A stretch of 64,000 bases of DNA from Pelobates cultripes. Taxonomy: Eukaryota > Chordata > Amphibia > Anura > Pelobatidae. The stretch spans positions 97,310,167 to 97,374,166 of the forward strand of contig OW240921.1 of the NCBI GenBank assembly GCA_933207985.1. The letters run 5' to 3'. Position numbers and translations under genes: made by a program. Below the pieces are notes generated by a model. The model had not been told where the DNA came from, did not search any database, and was given only the letters and a program-made list of their open reading frames with translations. This document shows, one piece after another, positions 10,506 through 21,100 of the stretch (positions are counted from its first letter, which is position 1; each line of letters starts with the position of its first letter).

Positions 10506-10640
10506 GTATGTACTCACTTACACATATAAAATTTAGCACTTTTGAGAAAAAAAAAAAATTATGACATCATTTTGGCGCCATTTTCTAATATGTTCACTGC
10601 CTATATAAACCTGCATGTAACAGGATGTACTTTCTGATCT

Positions 10641-10676
10641 CCACTTGATAAAGCCTAAGGGCGAAACGCGTTGTGG
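10641..10676 (+). other. Hammerhead-like motif, Penelope copy 1
   Basis: CTTGATAAA is followed by stem GCC-TAAG-GGC and then GAAACGCG. This order (UGA-like box, stem II, GAAA) resembles a hammerhead core as reported in Penelope elements, but the canonical CUGAUGA is altered, so activity is doubtful. Confidence 0.4.
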
Positions 10677-10850
10677 TTTTTTAAACTATATTGTTTTAAA
10701 TAAAGGTATTTTGGCCACTTTCTTACTGTGAGTTAGCCATCTTACTTTTTATTACTATTATTATTTTACTTTTTTATTGCTACCATCCTTTTATCCGGCA
10801 CAGAAGTGTTTTTACTTTTCAGTGAGGATATTACTCCCAAGAATCCTAGG

Positions 10851-10913
10851 TGGGGATTATACCACTCAAGCTGTATTCATTGAACAGTCAGTCTGTTCAA
10901 CTAAATGTGAGTA
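10851..10913 (+). other. Penelope tail hairpin unit 1a
   Basis: Box GGGGATTATACCAC, then stem GAACAG/CTGTTC around a 5-base loop, then 7 bases, then GTGAGTA. The same layout recurs in five other units in this window. Confidence 0.7.
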
Positions 10914-11041
10914 ACCACTTGGTTTTTTATCTTCTCACCTCTGGCATTTTATACTTTGAGCACCATTGTTGTTCCAGCTTTTATTTCCACATATGGTTCC
11001 CTAATCAAGAAAGAATACTAAGACCTCACGTATCCCATAAG

Positions 11042-11107
11042 TGGGGATTATACCACTGTACGTTATCAACACTAGAGCTAAGTCCATAGCTCTTGAAAAC
11101 GTGAGTA
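11042..11107 (+). other. Penelope tail hairpin unit 1b
   Basis: Box GGGGATTATACCAC, stem AGAGCT/AGCTCT with an 8-base loop, 7 bases, GTGAGTA. The stem sequence differs from unit 1a while pairing is kept. Confidence 0.7.
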
Positions 11108-11529
11108 GGACCATATACTCTTTTATTGCTTCTACCCCTTTCGGGACATACTATACCATCAGTTGTTATTTTCTCATTTCATATGATGTACAAAGACGCA
11201 TCTACACCACTCTGAAGAATCCCCCACTACAAAAGACTGTATTCACCTCTACAAAGATATACCTCGTTGTTTGATTCATCTACCAGTCAGACTATTTATT
11301 CTGGACTTCTATTTGCTTATTATCTATCATATATATTGCATTCTAGTCTGCCTATTCTGTGCTCTTTTAATTTATGTGGTTTATAGTGGCGCTGCCTTCC
11401 TTTCTTTTTTCTGTACCATTTCTGTTGTAAGGCCTGTGAGGGAGCCCTACTTTTTAGGTGTGCTGCCACTTTTTACTTATTTATTATTGTTTCAGTTTTA
11501 TTTTGTATAGATAGAGAGCACTGATCCCT

Positions 11530-12178
11530 TTCTTCTGTGATATATATATATATTTGTCTAAAATATATATATATTTTTTATAAATTTATTAAATTATTAT
11601 TTTTTTATTTTAAAACTTATTTTAAATTTTTTTCACCAGCAGGGGGACTGCCTGTCAGTTCAGGCAGTCCCACTGCAGGCAACACTATGGACGCCTATTG
11701 CGGCCATGTGACCGCACTTTCAGAGCGATCACATGGCCCTTGGGGTCCTATTTTGCCAAGGGGGCACTGTCTGGGCTGTCAGACAGTCCCCTCAGACGGA
11801 GAAGAAGACCGATCACCGGCGGGAGAACGGTGATGATCGGGTAAGTAACTTAGGAATACCTCAGACGTTCTAGGTAGGTCCAAGGTCCTGGGGGGGATTT
11901 TTACTTATATATTTTTTTAGCTAAATTTTTAAAATTGTTATTTTATTTATTTTACTGAGTGTTTCGACCTTAAATTGGTCAGACCCCAAACACAGAGCAC
12001 CAAATGACATAGTATCACTCAACCTAGGTCTCAGAGGAAGTGCTAAATGCAGATTCCTTGAGTGGTGGTCCCCCCTTGATCTCCAAATTATTTATTTTTG
12101 TAAAAAAAATTATTTATTTTTCTTAAGTATAAAACCAGCAATCCTTTGATTATAACACCACAGCAACTACAACTGGGC
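11530..12178. other. No gene; AT-rich flank and hairpin-rich GC block
   Basis: AT-rich sequence is broken by a GC-rich block (about 11634-11850) with GGGACTGCCTG/CAGGCAGTCCC (6-base loop), ACTGTCTG/CAGACAGT and CCGATCACCG/CGGTGATGATCGG hairpins. It looks like a decayed repeat; family not recognised. Confidence 0.5.
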
Positions 12179-13464
12179 AGGTGTAAGCATTTTTGCCCCC
12201 CTAGGCAAAAACAAATTTGCCACCCATTTGCTCCACCCAATCATGCAGACTGACACACGCTAACTGAAGTAGACACACACTGACCCATGCAAACTGACAC
12301 ACACGCACTAACCAATGTAGACTCAAGCACACCATGCAGAAACACATACAGACAGACTGACCCAATGCAGACACACACATATAGAGACACACTGACCCAT
12401 GCAGACACACAGTGACCCATGCCACACAGTGGCCTATGCAGACACACACAGTGGCCCATGCAGACACACACAGTGATCCATGCAGACACACACAGTGACC
12501 CATTCAGACACACACATGCAGACACACTGACCCATGCAGACACACACTGACCTATGCAGACACACACAGTGACCCATGCAGACACAGACACACACTGACC
12601 AATGCAGACACACACAGTGACCCATGAAGACACACACAATGACCCATGCAGACACACAATGACTCATGCAGACACACAATGACCCATGCAGACAGACACA
12701 CTGACTCATACAGACACACGACTACCCATACAGACACACACAATGACCCATGCAGACACACACAATGACCCATGCAGACACAAATACTGACCAATGCAGA
12801 CACACACTGACCCATACAAACACACAATGACTCATGCAGACACACACTGAACAATGCAGACACACACACACTGATCCATACAGACACACAATTACACATA
12901 CAGACACACAGACTGACCCATACAGACACACAATGATCCATACATACACACAATGATCCATACATACACACACAATGACCCATACAGACACACACTGACC
13001 CATGCAAACATTACACCCATGACAGACACACACACACTGACCCATACAGACTAACATACACAAACATATTGACTGAAGCAGACTAACACACATTCTCTGA
13101 CACACCTTACCTTCATTGCTGTTCCTATGTCCATCTTGCCTGCGCCTGGATGCCCATCACCATTTCTCAGCCACATTTCCTGTTATGCTTCCGCCCACTT
13201 ATTCCCACGTACAGGGGAAGGGGCAGAAGCAAGGAATTGAAGCGCCCTCACACTGCCGCCACTGCCGCCGCCAACGCCACTGCCGCAATGAATGTCCGGG
13301 AGGGAGTCCTGGCTCTGAGGGCTGAGGTGGATGCTGCCGGACCGGTGTTTTACCGGACGCTAGTCAGCAGCAATGTAAGTGCACCTGGTAACATGGCCAG
13401 CGGCATGCTCGAAATAATCAAACTTGATGGAGGCCTAAGTTGCCTGTAGGAAGCGCCAGCCCTG
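12179..13464. mobile_element. Minisatellite-bearing non-autonomous element (borders tentative)
   Basis: It opens with CAGGTGTAAGCATTTTTGCC and a CCTAGGCAAAA block, continues with a minisatellite (12240-13090) and a GC-rich segment rich in GCC triplets, and ends in GCGCCAGCCCTG (13453-13464). The CCCTG-type end resembles the ends at 3023 and 49107. I found no target duplication, so both borders are tentative. Confidence 0.4.
12240..13090. repeat. Minisatellite, unit about 21 bases
   Basis: Degenerate copies of GCAGACACACACAGTGACCCAT repeat across about 850 bases. Reading frames here are repeat artefacts. Confidence 0.92.
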
Positions 13465-13885
13465 TGTCTGCAGTTCCTCAAAGACTTGTCTTCCTTTTAG
13501 CAGCTAAATCTGCATTAACTAGCCTATCAATTGTTTTTCTTCCTTTTGGAAGACATGAAAGGGGAATTAGCTTAACTTAATGAATCATTAGATTCTCGCA
13601 CAATATGCAAGTGTTACTGAAACATTTTGTGTTTCTCTAGACGATGTACAGGAAAACAAAAGGCATACAATGAGATGGAATTCTTACCTATGCTTTTTAA
13701 GTCATACTTCCAGTTTCAATTATTTATGTAGACTTTCGTTTTGCAATATTCTGTCTGGGTAGCAAATCTTGATTCTCGAATCATATATGGATTCTTATGA
13801 AATTTCTTCTCCGTTATGTTGGTGTCTGAAAAAAACCTTTTTTTACTCATACAAATTAGCTTTATGGTAATGATTCCAAAATGCT
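13465..13885. other. No feature seen
   Basis: Ordinary AT-rich sequence without a convincing frame or repeat. Confidence 0.5.
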
Positions 13886-14115
13886 CTACGGATGGAAGAA
13901 ATTTGAAATCAGTATACTGATCAGGTCCTTTCCATCTACAAAGGATGCAACAGTGGTCTCTAGGAAATTAATCCTCTTCCTGCCATAGGCCATTGTAAAT
14001 TTGATGTCACGACTGTATGAATTTAATTCATGAAAGAAAAGACTTAAGGAGTTCCGCAGGCCCCAGTCACAATGAAAAACCATCATCTATAAATCTCCAC
14101 CACACTTTCATGTTT
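13886..14115 (-). pseudogene. Relic of a second Penelope-type RT lineage
   Basis: Read on the minus strand, WWRFIDDGFSL is followed by a stop, a partner segment FHELNSYS and then IKFTMAYGRKRINFLETTV and FVDGK. In Penelope RTs the catalytic xxDD box is followed at this distance by a segment of the form (I/L)xFTxxxxxxxxxFLD, which this matches. The box is FIDD, unlike YIDD in the copy at 3423. Only about 75 codons remain, with a stop right after the box. It is an old fossil. Confidence 0.5.
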
Positions 14116-16594
14116 GAATAGAGACAAATACACACTCCCTCTCTTACATCTGCCCTCCTTTTGTCATCTTTGTTTTGCGTGGTTATCCCTTCTTTAATTC
14201 CCTTTCTGATTACTTTTCGTCCCTCTTTGCGCTAGCGGCCCTTTTGTTCTCTTGACTTACTGAACCTCACTCCGTTTTCTTTTACCCAAATAAGGAGCCA
14301 AAAACAAGCATTTAACTGAGCACAATATGACTTTAACAAGGTATCCCCGATGGGACTTTAGCGTGATATACTATGTGAAAGAATGACTTCTATTCTAATA
14401 TCCTAATTCGTATCTGTATAATAAAACAATTCAATGTTTATTGAAATGTCCACAGTTTCGCAACATTTATTTTTTTCAAGATTGAACATTGCAACTCGTT
14501 TGCCACAATTAATGTTTTTTTATAGGTTGCTGCAAATAGCACTAGTTAGACAACAGTAATTTGATCATTGTGTGTCTCATTTGCATATGTCTACCCAGAA
14601 TCCTTAGATCCTGTGTAAATACTGTGTGATGAAAACATTTAATTTTAAAACCGTTCTGCTGTCTTGTCTGGTATGTGTAGCTTTGATCAACATTTCTTAA
14701 ATCACTTTAAGGATGCTAAAAACATCATATAGCCTGACATAGAAAGCTGCATTCAAAGAAGATTGCAATCAGAACCATTTATATTAAAATGGAGACTAAT
14801 ATGACACTGGGTTCTGTACCATATACAAGATATTCTTTACATAAAAGGAACATTAAATTGATTGCAAGCTTTCTTTATCATAAATACTTTGCAGCCTTAC
14901 ATGACTCATTTTAACATGCAAGAAACAAAGGGTTAATTAAACTTCTATATTGTTGGATTTAGTACCATGAAAATGGAGAGGAAGTTATCAAGTTGCATCA
15001 ATTTATTGCAGTGTTTCTGTACATATTTCCTAGTGGCATAGGCAACTTACATTATGTTTCTTGGCTTAACCAGATGTTCTTTTGTGCTTCTGTCCAGATG
15101 ATAACCGTACGTCCATAACAGTTGATTCGTGCCAAGAGTGGTCTTTGTTGCACAGTGCACAGAGTTGTTCTCCAGTTAGTATTTTGCCTACTTTTCTGTC
15201 AATTACATTGTATGCTTAAAATCCTTTTGCACAGCTGTTCTATAACTTTGGAGTGAAATAATATATTCCTCTTAACCTGCCTGTGCCAAAAAAACAGCAA
15301 CACATTGCCCCTTTGGCAGCAAAGGGAAAATGTAATGAGAGTATATTGCTTTTGCACTTAATAATGTACATCATGGTTGGCCAGACTTCTTCTTCCAGCT
15401 GTTGTAAGACTAAACTACTCATCAGTCGCAGCCACCCACTGGCTGGGTCAGAATCATTGTTGAGCATGCAACAGTTAGAGAGTTGTGTGTTCCCAGCTTT
15501 GGTGAATTGGACGCACATATTACATTTTAACATTTGGAGTAGATGTTTGACTTTGGAATGTGAGCCCAGCTCATCACATTCTGCACAAATTACTGATTGC
15601 TTGGTCTCACTGCTGGTAGAGTCATATCTGGAAATGTATCTGGTTGCAAATCAGAGGATCTGGTGTGCAGCTAATAGGCAACTAATGAGCCTCTTGACTA
15701 GGATGTTTATCTCCAGAAATTGCAGTCTGCCCAGTTGCTGTTTGACCTTTCCTCCAAAAATCCTTTCTGACCACACTCTAGGGTAACCCTTACTCCACCA
15801 ATATCAGGGTCAGGACAGCCTCAGTTTGTCTGAAATTAGCCCCCCTACCCTAGAGAAACATGAGATTGAAACACCACTGACTACCAATGACCTTAAGAGT
15901 GTATGAATGGAAACAACAGGTTCACCAAGGGTGCACCGAAAATGGGACTTGTTCGCTTGGACCAGCATGCATACATTGTCTGGTTAAAACGTGTTCCACC
16001 AAAAACAGACGGATTAACACATTGTTGGGTTGAGAACACATGCTGCTTTCAGCTAAAGAATGTTCATTATGAGCAAGGTAAATAACCTGCAAAAACATTG
16101 CAATAACATGGGTACCCCCAACCCACAATGATTGAAGTTCAGGTGTTCTCTAGATGAATCACATTACACTCTGATTCCTGCGGCAGCTGAATTTCTCAGG
16201 AATATTCAGGCATTTTGGTGTAGATGGAAGGTTCACACAGCATTGGAGAGAATGGTAAGTCAGCAATATCAGATACTCCCCATATTTGAAGACCAGGTAG
16301 CAGACCCTGACAATAACTTTACTTTTTGTCTTTGGTCCAGTTTAAGGGACAGACAAGAAAATTTGATTGCCATTCATATGATCAGCAGCATCTATGGGAC
16401 AATGGTGTTGATCAGTTCACAGTTGGTTTGGGATTGCTTACCATGATCCTTAAGAAGTGTGAAGGGAGTTGTAGAGTATGTTTAGAACCAACGGTAGTGT
16501 AGATAAAGGAAAACTGATGGATATCTTCACTTTGAAACAGGCACTAAAGAATTGGATCAGCTAATACACGTTCCAATGAAAGTAGTTCCATTTT
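14116..16594. other. No gene recognised
   Basis: AT-rich sequence with a few moderately long open stretches (for example 15283-15786) that show no motif, no codon bias I can see and no homology I recognise. A segment near 15900-16450 has mosaic open frames that could be a decayed element, but nothing is assignable. Confidence 0.4.
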
Positions 16595-16858
16595 GGAATC
16601 CTGGTAAGGACTACTGTCCTATCCCCGCTTTCTCCTGCCTCTGGAGAGACGTGTTGATCATATGATCTTCCTGCATTGCAATATCCCTGGAAACCATTAC
16701 TATCTACCCTCAGCCTTAACAATTTACTATTTCTGTGTATAGCGGATTCCTCTACCTCACTCCCATATAAGGTGAGCATCGGAGCATAGATCAGACAGTT
16801 ACCATGTATGATTTTTCTCAGGATCCAAATGTCACAGAAGTTGATGTCATTTTTTTTT
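16595..16858. repeat. Orphan 264-base dispersed repeat, copy 1
   Basis: It begins GGAATCCTGGTAAGGAC and ends TTGATGTCAT plus a T run. The copy at 25824-26085 differs at only about five positions. Both copies are open on the minus strand for the full length. No RNA polymerase III boxes or RT motifs are recognised. A clear target duplication is not visible here. Confidence 0.85.
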
Positions 16859-18599
16859 CCACCAAAGTTTTCCCAGATACATAATGATTAAAATAAAACA
16901 TCTGAAAATTCTAGTCCACTTTGAATCTGTTGATTTATGCGTATCAATCTTACTTGACACATCTCTTTTAAATATAAATGTACTAAAAATAAAAATATTT
17001 TAAAAAAGCGTAAAGGTATAAAGTTTAACGTTGATAACTACACTACATATGCATATCATTTGGATACATCTCTCACATTCCTTGGCCATTACACATGCTA
17101 GCTGTAAAATGTTCAACCAGCAAAGTGTGAGACCACAGAGATCGTCAAGATATGATCTTTTTATATCTGATTCCAATTCAGGCCAACCCTAAGTGTAGAC
17201 TGCCCAGCAATGTCAAAACTTTTGGGTCCTTTGCCAATGTTTGTCAATATATTGCCAAGCAACCTGCTATCCTAAGACTTGCTCATTCAGATTGCATGCT
17301 CAATTCATCTGTAAGGAACTTAAAATATTGTATCCTATAAGTCATTAGCAGTGGTGTAAAAGTGGTGTAAAATATCAGAATGTATGTACTATACAAGAAA
17401 TGATAAACATTTACTAGTGTATTAGAACCAAAAGCATTTGATTAAATACTTTGTATTTAATCAAATGCTTTTGTTTTACTCTGTATTCTTTATTTTGTTT
17501 AAAAGGTCAGGAATCTGATTGAAAGATGTGGAATTACTCAGGAGACTTTGTCTTAACCCACAATTAATTACATTTCCTAAAAGGTTTCTTCTGGATGGAT
17601 TTGTCTGTAAAAAAAAAACATATTTGGGCTTGATTATAAAGATATGTTAGACAGAAACTGTTCAACAGCTGTTATCAAGTGATCAACATTTTAGAACACT
17701 TAATTTTTGCAGACAACAAAAAACAACTGCTTAGAAGAATGCTCCAAGGTCCGACGTGAGCTGTTCGTATGGAATGCAATATCATTAAATAAGGTAAATG
17801 CGTATGATAACATTGCTATGCATATGAAGATGAATGAAATATGCTTAAAGGTGAATCTTTATTCAGGAATGCTAAATGTTTTCACTCCAATTAGAATGAA
17901 CACATTCATGCAACAAAATATATTTTCACTGAGAATTCAGTTAAGAACAGACATGAAGAGCCAAGCCTAGCTTACTCAATTCCTTACATCCCTGAAGCCA
18001 GGTGCTTAGTATCAAGCCGGTATCCTGTTTTCATTACCCTCCACCACATCCAATGGGAATTTATGCAGGAATAACACTGGAATAACAGTTGGTCTCTTGG
18101 ACCCTCATGAATAACCTATTGGGAATGATATACTACATGGCCATAACTTTGGCCATGAGAGCTATGGCTGTACCCGCTAACTACAGATCGCTTGACAAGA
18201 TCAATGTTGACTATTACCATATCTATCACTGCTCTACAGATTTCTGATAATTCAAACTCACATCACTCTTAATACAAGTGTAGAAATGGATTTCAGGTTT
18301 ATTGGGAGTATGTATTAGCATATGGCAGGGTATGTATTTTTAATTCTTTTTGTCAATATTTGTTTATTGAGACAAAATTGTAGGTACAACAGTAAAAATG
18401 GAGACATGAGATTACGAGATATTCAGAAAGCATTACAAAATTTCACCTTAGGTACATGTCTAGAGAAAGGAGCTGTGAGCAAAGATCTGTCTGCCTCTTT
18501 TTATATTAAGTGTAGAAGTATGAAGGTACAAAAGCTAAACAATAACATATAAGTAAATTATGTAGGAGTTAACGTGGTGAGATGCACATCTCTCTCAGA
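16859..18599. other. No gene; AT-rich sequence
   Basis: Contains the perfect palindrome at 17429-17473 and otherwise no supported feature. Confidence 0.5.
17429..17473. repeat. Perfect 21-base-arm palindrome
   Basis: CAAAAGCATTTGATTAAATA plus C, a TTT loop, then its exact reverse complement. It would form a very stable hairpin. Confidence 0.95.
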
Positions 18600-18866
18600 T
18601 AGTGTGAATTATGGACATATCTACGTATTGTAAAAAACAAAGGGAAGGGTGCGCCTTTAATATAAATATTTTGTACACATAAAATAGTACTAGTCCAGAA
18701 TAATAAAGTCCACAATAATAAGGAAAATTCTTGTAGAGCAGCGGTGATTCGTCATGGATGCAGACTTGTAATTTCAGTGGGACATATGGAAAAGAAGCAG
18801 AAAAAATGGAAATCCAATGGTGCAGTAGGTAAATAAACATGAATATAAAGAATTATAAGTAGGTAC

Positions 18867-18932
18867 TACTCACAATTTCCAGAGCTACAATCCAGCTCTG
18901 GTATGAAATGCGTGAAGTGGAATGATTCCCAC
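18867..18932 (-). other. Penelope tail hairpin unit 2b
   Basis: On the minus strand: GTGGGAATCATTCCACT box, stem CAGAGCT/AGCTCTG, 6 bases, GTGAGTA. The box has diverged while the stem stays perfect. Confidence 0.65.
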
Positions 18933-19058
18933 TCAAGGATATATGGAGTATAACTTGAAATTCAATAATCCAGCGATGGTTCCAGCCGAAAATAAAAAGA
19001 ATAAAATATATAGTGCTCAATGTATCTAATGTAGTAAAAGAATAAAAGGTATGAAATG

Positions 19059-19123
19059 TACTCACATTATATTGAGCAGGCCTTACTGCTCGATGTATAG
19101 CGTATGGGTGGTATAATCCCCAC
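19059..19123 (-). other. Penelope tail hairpin unit 2a
   Basis: On the minus strand: GTGGGGATTATACCAC box, stem GAGCA/TGCTC, 8 bases, GTGAGTA. Confidence 0.7.
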
Positions 19124-19290
19124 CTAAGGATTCTTTTGGCGTCTCTTAGGATGATGAAGAACAATGTAGTCAGGCTTAAGAATAAAATAATATAAGTAAT
19201 AAGATAAAATAGGAAAGGAAAATGGCAATCAAAATATTTAGAGCCAAAGTTCCTTTATTTTAACAAAATATAAACGTATAAAAAAAAATT

Positions 19291-19321
19291 CTAGACGTGT
19301 TTCGCCTACAACAGGTAGAAA
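19291..19321 (-). other. Hammerhead-like motif, Penelope copy 2
   Basis: On the minus strand: stem CTAC-CTGTT-GTAG, then GCGAAACACG. The upstream UGA-like box is lost. The stem differs from copy 1 but still pairs. Confidence 0.4.
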
Positions 19322-20268
19322 ATAGTAAAAACATAAACCTGACTTACATAGCTTTATATAGCTTTATATAGGATGCATTAATTGTATTGGAATTCAAATG
19401 TTCCCGCCAAAATAACGTCATTATAACCTTGATTAAAAAGTACATAGCAAAGACGAACAATAATTATACAGACCATATTTGAATATACTGGGAAGAATAT
19501 TTATACATGTAACTATTAAAAACGAGGTGCTGGTATGTTATAAATTGTATAAGATAAAAATCACGTGACGCGTGGCTAATTCACTTCCGCGTCACGTGGT
19601 TATCAATGAAACGCATGCGTCACATACAAGTGAGACGCATGCGTGTAGGAGGGAGGTCTGGAGTGGAGCTGGCACATAGAAGGCGTTGCGTCACCAAAGG
19701 GGAGGAGCCCCACGGTGATCGCGAAAATAGACTAAGTGTGTGTTGATGTGCTGTCTGCTCAGATGGTAGGGCAGACAGCATACATACACACTACCCGAAC
19801 GGGCCCCAGGTTCAGGACTCGAAGGGGGAGCCAATGACACAGATAGGCTCCTAATAAAGCATAATAAAGGGCCAGACTCCACATTCCAAAGATACATTGA
19901 CTGTGACCAACAATGATACATAATTTCTAATTGTCATATTGGGAAATACAGCAAAGGAATATATATTTAATACATATTTAAAAACTTGTAGAGAAACTTC
20001 CCCATTGGTAAATAATATACTAATAAATACATCAAAATATTCTTAAATATTATAAACATAATAAAAATAAATAAGATGCAGAGTGTGATGCAAATTAAAA
20101 ACAGAACAAAGGGAAACATTTATTTGATATAAAACCATGAAAGAATAGTATAAATATATATAAAATGTTAAAAAATAAACATTTAAAAGTTAAAAATAAA
20201 AATAAAATATAAAAATAAAATAAAATAAAATAAAATAAACAAGGCTAGTAAAAATAGACAAATAGAAC

Positions 20269-20612
20269 TTATAAAAAATTAAAAAGATCAAAATCTATAT
20301 TCAGACCCTGTAGAGCAAGAGTCTTTAAATTAAATGCCCAATCCATTTCTTTACTGCCTAAAATCTTTTTGATATCTCCACCTCTCCAAGGAACACTACA
20401 GGTGTCTATACCTATGCATTTGAGAAATTTGAGAAATTTAGGGTTTTTTCCATGTTTTAAAAAGTGCTTTAATACTGAATGGTTCTCATAACCTTTTAGA
20501 ATGTTCCGGCAGTGTTCTGCCAATCTAGTTTTTAAGTCCCTAGTAGTCATACCCACGTATTGAAGCCCACATGGACATTCTCATAAATAAATTACATTCT
20601 TTGTGTCTGGGT
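20269..20612 (-). pseudogene. Penelope GIY-YIG endonuclease C-terminus, copy 2
   Basis: The minus-strand frame encodes KNVIYL, a TGA stop, ECPCGLQYVGMTTRDLK, then RLAEHCRNILKGYENHSV and a C-terminal domain ending FDLFNFL. The part after the stop is 95 codons from the first ATG. It is the GIY-YIG nuclease plus the C-terminal segment of the Penelope ORF; upstream RT is missing because of 5' truncation. It is valuable because it shows the uninterrupted sequence (SVLKHFLKHGKNPKF) where copy 1 is split by the MITE. Confidence 0.85.
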
Positions 20613-21100
20613 AGAGAATGCGAGCTGCCTCTGCAAACTGCAGGTAGGGTCAGTGGCACTTATGCCAGAGTACAGTGATCAGAGGCTGTTACCCACTAAG
20701 GCTGGAGGAAGATTGCAAGGTAACGCAGACCAGAAGTGGGCTGAGGGGTTAGGAATATGTGGGAGGTGTAAGTCCCACTTGCCAGCAGGTACGGCTAAGC
20801 CACTTAGTAATGGGAGCATCTGTGGACACACTAAATTAAATTATTAAAGAAACAGTAGTGGAAAAAGACATGAAAACAAAGCAACATAACATAATGTATA
20901 TAAACTGTTGGACAGGATGCCTGCTTGGCACTCATGGTATCATCGCTCTCATAGAACAAATGGTTGGATTCTGTCAGGGTCCTAGGTGTAACGTTGCCTG
21001 TGTAGGGTGTAGTTACCAAGGAGCTGCCGGCAGGTCAAGTTGCTGAAGGGTGCTTGTTATTTCCGAAGCTTGTGTGATTTTGTAAGCCCCAGTGTCACTG
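20613..21100. other. No gene recognised
   Basis: A GC-richer stretch (20620-20830) followed by AT-rich sequence. The former may be the 3' flank or tail of the L1-type element, but this cannot be shown. Confidence 0.35.

Larger units (their letters stand above)
3024..11520 (+). mobile_element. Penelope-like retroelement, copy 1 (interrupted)
   Basis: A proline-rich 5' frame, a reverse transcriptase with C-terminal GIY-YIG endonuclease and a structured AT-rich 3' region follow in order. A TTAA MITE (5666-5737) splits the endonuclease frame and an LTR element (6285-10505) splits the 3' region. The 3' region resumes at 10506 and carries a hammerhead-like motif (10641-10676) and two hairpin units (10851-10913, 11042-11107). 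The GIY-YIG and RT motifs resemble the Neptune-type Penelope elements of vertebrates. Outer borders are estimated. Confidence 0.8.
18600..20612 (-). mobile_element. Penelope-like element, copy 2 (3' half)
   Basis: On the minus strand it starts within the GIY-YIG domain near 20612 (5'-truncated) and includes the ORF end at 20269. An AT-rich 3' region, a hammerhead-like motif (19291-19321), the block TTAAAATAAAGG and two hairpin units follow. 5' truncation is typical of target-primed reverse transcription. Confidence 0.75.

Noticed and set aside
12201..13105. Overlapping Cys/Val-rich frames on the minus strand
   Set aside because: Translation of the 21-base minisatellite in all three frames; not genes.
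12179..13464. Attempt to call a hAT target duplication at these ends
   Set aside because: The 8 bases on either side do not match; borders left tentative.
15283..15786. 167-codon open frame
   Set aside because: No domain, unusual composition and no conserved motif; probably chance.
16590..16865. Possible TTCCA target duplication around orphan repeat copy 1
   Set aside because: TTCCA occurs on both sides but not directly at the element edges; not convincing.
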